Origin: Marinobacterium mangrovicola
Lineage (GTDB): Bacteria > Pseudomonadota > Gammaproteobacteria > Pseudomonadales > Balneatricaceae
NCBI RefSeq assembly: GCF_004339595.1
Contig: NZ_SMFU01000007.1
Span: 1,605,695-1,669,694, forward strand
Direction: 5' to 3'
DNA length: 64,000 bases
In this document: positions 16,641 to 24,257 of the stretch, one piece after another
Numbering within the stretch: the first letter of the stretch is position 1
Layout of the letters: every line of letters begins with the position of its first letter
Notes under the pieces: generated by a model
The model's database searches: none
Told to the model about the DNA's origin: nothing
What the model saw: only the letters and a program-made list of their open reading frames with translations
Made by a program: the position numbers and the translations under genes

Positions 16641-18818
16641 ATGTTCTCACCGATTAGCGTTCTGCTGGCGGTACTCAGCTACATGGCACTGATCTTCGCC
16701 CTCGCACAGTGGGTGGAGCATCGCATTTCCGTCGGCCGCAGCCGCTTCAACTCCCCCTGGGTATATGCACTTTCCCAGGCCGTATTTTTCACCTCCTGGA
16801 CCTTTTTTGGCAGCGTCGGCTTCGCCGTCGAATACGGGCTTCAATTTTTCGGCATCTACATCGGCGCCATGCTCGGCATGGCCCTCTCCGGCTTTACCTT
16901 TATGCGCATGGTGCGAGCCAAAGAGGCGTTTCGCATCACCAGCATCGCCGACTTTCTATCAATTCGTTACCGCCATTCGCAAAAAATCGCTTCACTGGTC
17001 ACACTGATAGCGCTCATCGGCCTAATCCCCTACATCGCCCTGCAACTGAAAGCAATTATCGACAGCCTCAGCGTCATCACCAGCAACGCCCAGAGAGAAA
17101 CCGACTGGAACCTGGCCGGCACGCTGGTCACCGGACTGATGGTCATTTTCACCATTGTATTCGGTGTGCGTCGCCTGGACCCTACCGAAAGACACCAGGG
17201 CATCGTCGCCGCGCTCGTCGCTGAATGCATCGTCAAACTGCTGGCCTTCATCGCCATCGGCCTGTTCGTCGCTTACATCCTGTTCGACGGACCCACCGAT
17301 ATCGCTTACCAACTGCGGGAGCAGAACCTGGATCACCTGCTCAGCCTGACACACAGCCCCAACCCCGGCATCAGCTGGTTCACACTGATACTGCTCGGCT
17401 TTGCCGCCATCCACTGCCTGCCACGCCAGTTCCACGTCGCCGTAGTAGAAAACAGCAGCAAACACCACCTGCGCATATTGCCCTGGAGCTTCCCGCTGTA
17501 TACGGTGCTGATCAGCATGTTCGTAGTCCCGATAGCCGCTGCGGGCCTGCTCCTCGGATTGCCGGGCGACAGCGGCGACCAGTTCATGCTGCTGCTTCCA
17601 CAGCTGGCAGACAGCCCGACATTTACGCTGATCGCCTTCCTCGGCGGCTATGCTGCAGCCACAGGTATGATTCTGATCACCACCATGGCCTTGGCCACCA
17701 TGGCTTCGAATCATCTGGTGCTGCCACTTTGCGAGAAGATAAGGACGCTCAGCTCCCTGCGAAGCTATCTGCTGCAGATTCGCTGGGTACTTGTACTCGC
17801 GATTCTTTCTCTTGCCTACGCTACCGCGCGGGCACTGAGCGATTCCTACATTCTGGTTTCCATCGGCCTGATCTCTTTCGCCGCCGTGCTGCAGTTTGTA
17901 CCGGCCATGCTACTGGGCATGTTCTGGCGCCGCGGCAGCAGCCTGGGCGCGTTCTGGGGTCTGATGACCGGCTTTGCCGTGTGGTTCTACACCCTGCTGG
18001 TGCCCGCTTTTATCGAAGAGGGGTGGATCAGCAACCAATTAATGCTGCACGGCCCCTTTGGCATCCAGGACCTTCGTCCCGAGCAGCTGCTTGGCCTGGG
18101 TGACCTTAGTCCACTCAGCCATAGCGTTTTTTGGTCACTGGGGCTCAATCTGGTGGTATATATCCTGCTAAGCCTCGCACTGAAAGCCAGCAAAAAGGAG
18201 CGCCGCCTAGCCCGCGAACTGTTCAATTGCATGCGCGGTAACCCGCTGTTGAACCGCGCGCGCCCCACCGGTCTGGATCCCTATATCAGCTTCGGCCCGA
18301 AACTTGAGGAAGCGCGCCAAATCCTCAATCGCTATCTGCCGGACGGCAAGGTCGAAAGCAGCCTCAGCCAGCTAACCGACGACCTTCAGGTGAGCGGAAA
18401 ACATCAGATCACCGTGATCGAACTGATGGAGTTTCACCGCATGCTGGAACATTTTCTGTCGGGTTCTATTGGTGCGGCGGCAGCCCATGGAGCGATCAGC
18501 GACGAGATCCACTACACCGACCGGGAGTCCACCGATCTCAAAGCGCTCTACAGCCATCTGGTCAGCGAGATACGCCCGACAATGGCCCCCGATCAGGAGA
18601 ACGACAGCGACGGCTATAGCCTGCTCGTTGAGCTCCAGCAACAGGTCGAGGCGTTACAGCGACAAAAAGATCAGCAGCAGGAAAAGTTTGACCAGATGGA
18701 GAAACGACTGGAGACCCAGTATGAAAAGAACTTCAACCTGAGAATCAGTGAACAGCGCCTGAAACAGGAGAACGAGGTGCTTAGAGAGCAATTACGGAAA
18801 ATGGAAACGGATAGCTGA
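16641..18818 (+). CDS. Symporter-like (SSS/SLC5) plus STAC sensor protein without kinase
   Basis: A 725-residue membrane protein. Residues 1-515 form about 13 transmembrane helices of the sodium:solute symporter fold, closest in pattern to the N-terminal half of CbrA-type sensor kinases (HRISVGRSRFNSPWVYALS, YGLQFFGIYIG). Residues ~550-620 look like the STAC domain that links SLC5 modules to kinases (MLEHFLSGSIGAAAAHGAIS). In place of PAS, HisKA and ATPase domains, the tail (~630-725) is a long polar coiled coil. No H-box or ATP-binding motif is present. It may sense or transport a solute and signal through a partner protein. GGGAG precedes the start; the gene follows yidD by 36 bases and ends at a terminator. 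Confidence 0.82.
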   Translation: MFSPISVLLAVLSYMALIFALAQWVEHRISVGRSRFNSPWVYALSQAVFFTSWTFFGSVGFAVEYGLQFFGIYIGAMLGMALSGFTFMRMVRAKEAFRITSIADFLSIRYRHSQKIASLVTLIALIGLIPYIALQLKAIIDSLSVITSNAQRETDWNLAGTLVTGLMVIFTIVFGVRRLDPTERHQGIVAALVAECIVKLLAFIAIGLFVAYILFDGPTDIAYQLREQNLDHLLSLTHSPNPGISWFTLILLGFAAIHCLPRQFHVAVVENSSKHHLRILPWSFPLYTVLISMFVVPIAAAGLLLGLPGDSGDQFMLLLPQLADSPTFTLIAFLGGYAAATGMILITTMALATMASNHLVLPLCEKIRTLSSLRSYLLQIRWVLVLAILSLAYATARALSDSYILVSIGLISFAAVLQFVPAMLLGMFWRRGSSLGAFWGLMTGFAVWFYTLLVPAFIEEGWISNQLMLHGPFGIQDLRPEQLLGLGDLSPLSHSVFWSLGLNLVVYILLSLALKASKKERRLARELFNCMRGNPLLNRARPTGLDPYISFGPKLEEARQILNRYLPDGKVESSLSQLTDDLQVSGKHQITVIELMEFHRMLEHFLSGSIGAAAAHGAISDEIHYTDRESTDLKALYSHLVSEIRPTMAPDQENDSDGYSLLVELQQQVEALQRQKDQQQEKFDQMEKRLETQYEKNFNLRISEQRLKQENEVLREQLRKMETDS

Positions 18819-18822
18819 CAGG

Positions 18823-18864
18823 CCGGTGCGCCTATATCCTGGGGATAGCGGGCGCACCGGTTTT
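18823..18864 (+). terminator. Terminator after symporter-STAC gene
   Basis: A 10-bp perfect stem, CCGGTGCGCC (18823-18832) and GGCGCACCGG (18851-18860), is followed by TTTT, 4 bases after the stop. It lies between convergent genes and probably serves the plus-strand transcript. Confidence 0.8.
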
Positions 18865-18870
18865 ACAGAC

Positions 18871-19680
18871 TCAGTCGGTAGATTCCGCCTGATTGGTATG
18901 CACCTGCACCTGCGGGTACGGGATAGTGATACCGGCCTCATCGAAACGAAGTTTGACCTGCTCGGTCACATCCCAGAGAACCGCCCAGTAATCGGCAGTC
19001 TTGACCCAGGGACGCACGTTGAAGTTAACACTGCTGTCAGCCAGCGCCGCAACAACGACAACGGGCGCAGGATCAGCAAGCACACGCTCATCAGACGTGA
19101 CGATATCCATCAGAATATCTTTCGCCTTGCGCAGATCGTCGTCATAGCTGATACCAAATACCATATCCACGCGACGGGTATCACGGGCGGAGTAGTTGGT
19201 AATGACGCCGGAGTAAATCGAACCGTTAGGAATGATCACCTCGCGGTTATCACCGGTCCGCATAACGGTATTGAAGATGGCAATATGCTCACAGATACCT
19301 GCGATACCCGCCACCTCAACGAAGTCACCTTCACGAAACGGACGGAACAGAATCAACAGCACACCGGCGGCAAAGTTTTTCAGCGAGTCCTGCAGCGCCA
19401 GACCGACAGCCAAACCAGCAGCACCGACCAGAGCAATCAGTGAGGTGGTATCCACACCCAACTGCCCCAGAGCCGCCACAATAATAAACAGCAACAACAG
19501 CACGCTGATAATCGACGAGATAAAGTTGATCAGCATCTCGTCAAGCTTGGCGCGACGCATGAGACGGCCGCTAAGGTTAACCAGACGCTTGGCTATCCAG
19601 CGTCCGACAAAGAAAATCGCAAGCGCAAAGGCGATGTTCAACGCCCAGGGCACCACGTAAAGATCCCAGAAGCTTTCCAT
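18871..19680 (-). CDS. Small-conductance mechanosensitive channel, MscS family
   Basis: A 269-residue channel with three N-terminal transmembrane helices. The pore-lining TM3 reads GAAGLAVGLALQDSLKNFAAG, followed by the MscS beta-domain core FRPFREGDFVEVAGIAG and IPNGSIYSGVITNYS. The length and order fit the short E. coli MscS type. It opens under membrane tension to release solutes after osmotic downshock. The start ATG 19680 has GAGGATC upstream. It is a single gene, convergent with the symporter-STAC gene. The channel class is certain; which of several MscS paralogues it corresponds to is not. Confidence 0.92.
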   Translation of the reverse strand: MESFWDLYVVPWALNIAFALAIFFVGRWIAKRLVNLSGRLMRRAKLDEMLINFISSIISVLLLLFIIVAALGQLGVDTTSLIALVGAAGLAVGLALQDSLKNFAAGVLLILFRPFREGDFVEVAGIAGICEHIAIFNTVMRTGDNREVIIPNGSIYSGVITNYSARDTRRVDMVFGISYDDDLRKAKDILMDIVTSDERVLADPAPVVVVAALADSSVNFNVRPWVKTADYWAVLWDVTEQVKLRFDEAGITIPYPQVQVHTNQAESTD

Positions 19681-19850
19681 TTAAAAGATCCTCGATTCCT
19701 TATTCATGCCCATGACAGGCACATCTCTATGAGGGATACGGGCGGAGCCCGCTCAACAGGTGAAGAATGAAAGGGCGATGCACCAAAGTCAATCAAACTA
19801 AGGAGTTAACACAACCTGAGAAAGCCCCAACTGTGGTAAACTCATCGCTT

Positions 19851-19890
19851 TTCGACACTCGGTGAACTTCACTCGCCGAAAGTAGTCGAA
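19851..19890. promoter_or_regulatory. Nested dyad upstream of SH3 protein gene
   Basis: TTCGAC (19851-19856) pairs with GTCGAA (19885-19890), enclosing CGG/CCG and the small palindrome GTGAAcTTCAC. It lies 39 bases before the start codon and could be an operator or a leader hairpin. Confidence 0.3.
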
Positions 19891-19928
19891 TATTCCCAAT
19901 TCACCCTGCAACACCGTCGGACAGCTGT

Positions 19929-20495
19929 ATGAAAAAAGTGTTACTCGTCGCTCTACTCTCCGGTCTTTCAAGCTATGCAGCCGCTGAATCTGCGCACATC
20001 GCAGACGACGTCTATGTGTTCATGAACAGTGGACCGAGCAACCAGTACCGCATTAACGGACGTGTAAACAGCGGTGAGGCGATCGAAACCCTGGATCGTC
20101 GTAATGACTACGTACAGATCCGCACCGAAAGCGGTCGCGTAGGCTGGGTCCCTGAGAACTTTGTCGCCGAGGGTCCCAGCGACCTGATTCGCATGCCGGA
20201 GCTCGAGTCCGAGCTAAAAGAATCGAAGCAGCGGATCAGCGCCCAGCAGCAACGAATCGACGTGCTTGAGCAGGCCGCAGAATCCCGCGCCAACGAAAGC
20301 GAACAGAGCAAGGCTCGCGTGGTCGAGCTGGAGCGGGAAATTTCCTCGCTGAAAACACAGATCACCAATATGGACCAATCCAACCTGATGCGCTGGCTCA
20401 CTCACGGCGGTCTGGTTGCACTGGGCGGCGTAATTCTCGGCTTACTGGTTCCCTACCTGCCAAAACGCCGTAAACCGCGTAATGACTGGTTCTAG
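19929..20495 (+). CDS. SH3-domain membrane protein, YgiM / TIGR04211 type
   Basis: A 188-residue protein with a signal peptide (MKKVLLVALLSGLSSYAAA). A bacterial SH3 domain follows at ~25-85 (VYVFMNSGPSNQYRINGRV, VGWVPENFV), then a coiled coil at ~92-150. A C-terminal transmembrane helix (GGLVALGGVILGLLVPYL) leads to a short basic cytoplasmic tail. This is the layout of the YgiM/TIGR04211 family, periplasmic proteins anchored at the C-terminus and probably bound to cell-wall material; their exact role is unknown. It stands alone, with a dyad symmetry in its leader. Confidence 0.87.
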   Translation: MKKVLLVALLSGLSSYAAAESAHIADDVYVFMNSGPSNQYRINGRVNSGEAIETLDRRNDYVQIRTESGRVGWVPENFVAEGPSDLIRMPELESELKESKQRISAQQQRIDVLEQAAESRANESEQSKARVVELEREISSLKTQITNMDQSNLMRWLTHGGLVALGGVILGLLVPYLPKRRKPRNDWF

Positions 20496-20627
20496 GCATT
20501 AGGTCTGCGACTGGGTGTCAGCCTGATAGCAACAGACAATCGTTACCATTAATGATGACCATTGTTCATCAGGCACTGGCAGGGGTTTAATAGCGTTATC
20601 AAATTTTCACAGCTTAGGGAGCTTTTC

Positions 20628-20879
20628 ATGGAACGCATTACTATCTTCGGTCGCCCAGGTTGCGGCTTTTGTGTCCGCGCTAAACAGCTTTGCGAAACCC
20701 AGAATCTGGATCATCGTTACATCGATATCCACGCCGAAGGTATCACCAAGGCCGACCTGGAAAAGACCGTCGGCAAGCCAGTTGAAACCGTACCGCAAAT
20801 TTTTTGTGGTCAGAAACACATAGGCGGTTATACTGAATTTGCGGCATTTATCTCAGAAGCGCAGTCCTCAGCCCAATAA
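20628..20879 (+). CDS. grxA: Glutaredoxin, GrxA class
   Basis: An 83-residue monothiol/dithiol glutaredoxin aligning end to end with E. coli Grx1: ERITIFGRPGCGFCVRAKQL, YIDIHAEGITKADLEKTVGKPVETVPQIF, and the glutathione-binding HIGGYTEFAAF. It reduces protein disulfides and ribonucleotide reductase using glutathione. The active site is CGFC rather than the usual CPYC, which should shift the redox potential; both cysteines are kept. ATG 20628 follows TTAGGGAG; the longer upstream frame has no support. A 44-codon gene follows 45 bases later and may share the transcript. Confidence 0.93.
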   Translation: MERITIFGRPGCGFCVRAKQLCETQNLDHRYIDIHAEGITKADLEKTVGKPVETVPQIFCGQKHIGGYTEFAAFISEAQSSAQ

Positions 20880-20924
20880 TAGCGGGACGCGTCACGCATA
20901 CCCCGACCAGAGAGGAGATTCTCG

Positions 20925-21059
20925 ATGCTGACAACACTGTTTATTCTTGCAGCAGTCATGATTGCCAGTGCCGGCTGGTACGTTCTTCAGGAGCAGTCCA
21001 AACCCGCCCCAATCCGTATCCGCATTGAAGACGATCGTCCTCGCCGTCGTCGCCGCTGA
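20925..21059 (+). CDS. 44-residue single-pass membrane peptide with basic tail
   Basis: A short gene with a very good ribosome site (AGAGGAGATT, start ATG 20925). It encodes a single hydrophobic helix (LTTLFILAAVMIASAGWYVL), a short linker and the tail RIRIEDDRPRRRRR. The predicted topology is membrane-anchored with an arginine-rich cytoplasmic end that could contact nucleic acid, lipid or a partner protein. It lies 45 bases downstream of grxA on the same strand. I do not recognise the family. Real coding is supported by the strong initiation site and the coherent helix-plus-tail design. Confidence 0.6.
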   Translation: MLTTLFILAAVMIASAGWYVLQEQSKPAPIRIRIEDDRPRRRRR

Positions 21060-21095
21060 TCGAACCAACTTTCCCCTTCAGCTCTGAATCACGGG

Positions 21096-21154
21096 CCGGT
21101 GGCTACACCGGTTCGGTTCAGGCTTTTTATCGCCTGAACACACCCGCTTCAGGC
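21096..21154. other. Hairpin cluster with mutually exclusive stems
   Basis: One perfect hairpin, CCGGTG/CACCGG with loop GCTA, spans 21096-21111. Next, GTTCAGGC (21116-21123) pairs with GCCTGAAC (21132-21139), while the same middle arm can pair instead with TTCAGGC (21148-21154). No U-tract follows on either strand. It lies between convergent genes. Confidence 0.5.
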
Positions 21155-21294
21155 AGGCGATTCTGCGATCCTATCTATTAGCTTGTTTAAGAAAGCTTGT
21201 TACCGAAAGAGCGCCGAAGATTGCTCTGAAGATAAGCCTGGCGCGGGAAAGATCAACGCCCGGCTGTGCGGAGAGTGAGCATGAGTAACTAAAA

Positions 21295-21519
21295 CTAATG
21301 GCCGCCAGACTCGGAACTGGCCGCTAGCGCCTCTTCCACCGAACTGGGTTTGAACTCCCCAAACCCCTCTTCTTCGGTCCACAGTTCCAGCCCCTGCTCG
21401 ATACGCACCACACCATCGAAACGCTTCTTCAGGTAGGGAACTGCTTCTTCAAGGGTATCGATATCGCACAGCATCACGCCGCCGCGACCATTACTGGTGG
21501 TAAACAGATAGCTTTTCAC
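21295..21519 (-). CDS. Small acidic protein coupled to GGDEF-EAL gene
   Basis: A 74-residue protein starting with GTG inside the stop of the upstream signalling gene (GTGA, 21516-21519). It therefore should be translated by ribosomes finishing that gene. The sequence (KSYLFTTSNGRGGVMLCD, VPYLKKRFDGVVRIEQGLELW) is compatible with a small alpha/beta fold and an acidic, flexible C-terminus ending SSESGGH. There is no signal peptide or membrane helix. I do not recognise a family. The coupling suggests an accessory to the c-di-GMP protein, for example a binding partner; that is inference. Confidence 0.72.
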   Translation of the reverse strand: MKSYLFTTSNGRGGVMLCDIDTLEEAVPYLKKRFDGVVRIEQGLELWTEEEGFGEFKPSSVEEALAASSESGGH

Positions 21520-24089
21520 TGCCCTTCTCCCGCATCAATCCAGTGTGTTCCAGCCAACTCGGACAGAACCTTATCCAGCTCTTCCGCCGGCTTGGGGCGA
21601 CAGATCAGATAACCCTGAACCTCATCACAACCCAGCTGACGCAGCATATCCAACTGTTCACGGGTTTCCACCCCTTCGGCAACAACATTGAGGCCGAGCG
21701 CCTGACTCATGGCGATCATGGCACTGACCAGCTGGCGGTCTCGCTCCGCCTCGTTGATATTGTTGACGAAACTCCGGTCTATCTTGAGCTGATCCAGCGA
21801 CATGGTACGGATATAACTCAGACTGGAGTAACCGGTGCCGAAGTCATCGATTGAGACCTTAACGCCGCACTCACGCAACTCATGCAGCGCCTGCGCCGTC
21901 TCCTCCGCGCTATGCAGGAAACAGGTTTCAGTGAGTTCCACGCACAGCAGCGCGGCGTCCAGCGTGTATTTTTCCAGCAGCTGCTTGACCCGGGCAACCA
22001 GCCCTTCGCGCTGAAACTGCCGGGCAGAGAGGTTAACCGCCACGGGCAGCCGGCGCCCCGCAAGCTGCCAACGGCGCGCCTGACCGATCGCTGTTTCCAG
22101 CACCCAGTCGCCAATTTCATGAATCAGGCCACTGTCTTCCGCCAGGGGCACAAACTGATCGGGCGGCACCGTACCGAGCTCGGCATTCTGCCAGCGCAGC
22201 AACGCTTCGACGCCGACCACCTCACCGGTCTTCAAAGACAGTTTGGGTTGGTAGGCAAGATGCATCTCGCTATTCGGCAACGCCTGCTGCAGGTGAGCTC
22301 CTATCAGATAACGCGACTGCCGCCGCTGGTGCATCTCGCTGGAAAAATAGGACCAGCTGTTGCGCCCCAGATCCTTGGAGTTATGCATGGCTGCATCTGC
22401 CGCCCGTAACAGCTCTTCCACTGACTCACCATCGGTGGGGTAGATAGCCACACCGATACTGGCGGTAATGCGCAGCTCACTGGAGCCAACCAGGACCGGA
22501 GTCGAAATCACCCGCGCCAGATGCTCTACCCGACAGGTCAGACTTTCTTCGCTGACATCACTGAGAATCAGCGAAAACTCATCACCCGCAGGCCTTGCCG
22601 CCGTATCACCAGAACCTAGAGTGCCCTCGATGCGTTTCGCCAGGGTGCGAATCACATCATCACCGGCATCATGCCCAAAACGATCATTGACCCGCTTGAA
22701 CATATCCAGATCCACCGCCAGTACGGCGATGCGTTTAGTATTTTCCTGGGCATAGTGCAGTGCCATACCCAACCGGTCAGAAAACAGCTTACGGTTAGCC
22801 AGACGCGTCAGGTCATCGAACTGCGCCATCCGACGTATCTTGTCTTCGGACCTTTTGGTTTCCGTCAGATCGTGGAAGATGGCGGCGTACTGGGTGACCT
22901 GCCCCTTATCATCGGAGATCGCCGTAATACTGAGCCACTCCGGGAAAACAGTACCGCTGCGGGTGCGGTTCCAGATCTCGCCCTGCCACTCACCATCGCG
23001 CTTAAGCTTGGCCCACATATCCTGATAGAACTGACGATCATGCCGACCTGAACTGAGGATATTGGGGTTACGCCCAATCACCTCATGGGCCTCATAGCCG
23101 GTAATGGCACTGAACGCCGGGTTCACACTCTGAATCGCGCCATTACTGTCGGTTACCACAACGCCTTCCATCGATGCGTTAATAACGCGCTCGATCAGGC
23201 GCAGGTTATGCTGGGATTGCTGCAGCGCATGGTTGCGATTGGCAAGCAACTCTCGCAGCCGCGCCACATAGTCCCGCTCAACACTGCGCAGGATGTCAGA
23301 ATACGAGAGCACCCGGGTGACACGGCCCTGAGTGTCGGTTAGCCCCAGGTGCCGAAAACCATGACGACGAAAGATCTTCCGGGCGATAAACAGGCTGATC
23401 GACTCATCAATGGTTACCAGCTCACTGAGCGCAAACTCGCAAAGCGGTCGATCCAGCGCGGCGCCGGACGCGAGCAGACCGATAATGTCGGTTTCTGTGA
23501 TGATATATTGCCGACCACCGGAACGAACTACGGCGGCGCTTTTCTCCTCGGCACGGATACGCTGAATCGCATCCCGCATGTACAACTTGTCGTCGAGAAA
23601 GAGTGAGCGGACAGGCGCTATATCCACCACGCTACGGAGAAAGAGATCATGCTCTATGCCCTGGCTGTTAACGATATCGCTCTCGCTGACGATACCCAAC
23701 AAGCCGCCATTGTCATCTGTGACCACCGCGTGCTGAAGCCGGCGTGTCATCATTTCGACACCCACTTCATCTATGCTGTCGTCGGCCTTGACCAGCAGCA
23801 GCTGCCCGGACATCACCTCATCAAGGGACACATTGGCTGGATCAGTCCCACGCACGCAACAGCTCATCGCCTGTCGGCGTGTCAAAATCCCAACAGGCTT
23901 GTTACCGTTGCAAACAAGCACGGAGCCTATGCGTCGGTGGGACATGGATTTCAGCGCACTATCGAGTGATTCCTCGGGCGAGCAGCAGACCACATCTGTC
24001 TGGCAGATTCTGGATACGGCTCGTTCATGGCTGAATTTTACTTCGGTGTTCATCGATACAGCGAGGTCACTCTGCGGCGTAAAGGGCAT
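21516..24089 (-). CDS. CBS-PAS-GGDEF-EAL cyclic-di-GMP signalling protein
   Basis: An 857-residue cytoplasmic protein with no transmembrane helix. Domains in order are two CBS pairs (~20-270), a PAS domain (~300-415; GVVVTDSNGAIQSVNPAF), a GGDEF domain (~430-590) and an EAL domain (~605-850). The GGDEF site reads PAGDEF (first Gly to Ala), which may still allow activity. The EAL site looks complete: EALLRW, VELTET, DDFGTGYSSL, KIDRSFV, EGVET. It is probably a phosphodiesterase whose output is set by nucleotide binding at the CBS pairs and a PAS ligand. ATG 24089 is used, although an internal ATG at 24053 is possible. It is translationally coupled to the small protein at its end. Confidence 0.9.
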   Translation of the reverse strand: MPFTPQSDLAVSMNTEVKFSHERAVSRICQTDVVCCSPEESLDSALKSMSHRRIGSVLVCNGNKPVGILTRRQAMSCCVRGTDPANVSLDEVMSGQLLLVKADDSIDEVGVEMMTRRLQHAVVTDDNGGLLGIVSESDIVNSQGIEHDLFLRSVVDIAPVRSLFLDDKLYMRDAIQRIRAEEKSAAVVRSGGRQYIITETDIIGLLASGAALDRPLCEFALSELVTIDESISLFIARKIFRRHGFRHLGLTDTQGRVTRVLSYSDILRSVERDYVARLRELLANRNHALQQSQHNLRLIERVINASMEGVVVTDSNGAIQSVNPAFSAITGYEAHEVIGRNPNILSSGRHDRQFYQDMWAKLKRDGEWQGEIWNRTRSGTVFPEWLSITAISDDKGQVTQYAAIFHDLTETKRSEDKIRRMAQFDDLTRLANRKLFSDRLGMALHYAQENTKRIAVLAVDLDMFKRVNDRFGHDAGDDVIRTLAKRIEGTLGSGDTAARPAGDEFSLILSDVSEESLTCRVEHLARVISTPVLVGSSELRITASIGVAIYPTDGESVEELLRAADAAMHNSKDLGRNSWSYFSSEMHQRRQSRYLIGAHLQQALPNSEMHLAYQPKLSLKTGEVVGVEALLRWQNAELGTVPPDQFVPLAEDSGLIHEIGDWVLETAIGQARRWQLAGRRLPVAVNLSARQFQREGLVARVKQLLEKYTLDAALLCVELTETCFLHSAEETAQALHELRECGVKVSIDDFGTGYSSLSYIRTMSLDQLKIDRSFVNNINEAERDRQLVSAMIAMSQALGLNVVAEGVETREQLDMLRQLGCDEVQGYLICRPKPAEELDKVLSELAGTHWIDAGEGQ

Positions 24090-24257
24090 ACATTAAGGCA
24101 GGGATTGTACCAGTTCGATGTACCCGAGATATAGCTATCCAGCTCTCTCCCGAGAAAAACAGCGACACTTTTGATCTTTGTTAAGAGCCGCCAACAGGCG
24201 CCCAAAATGCTGTATTATTCCTAGCACTGGAAACCCGCGTCTGGAGCAGACACACCC

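Noticed and set aside
17225..18103. A 292-codon frame in the symporter-STAC gene
   Set aside because: An alternative frame of a coherent multi-helix membrane protein; its translation is Pro/Arg/His-rich noise.
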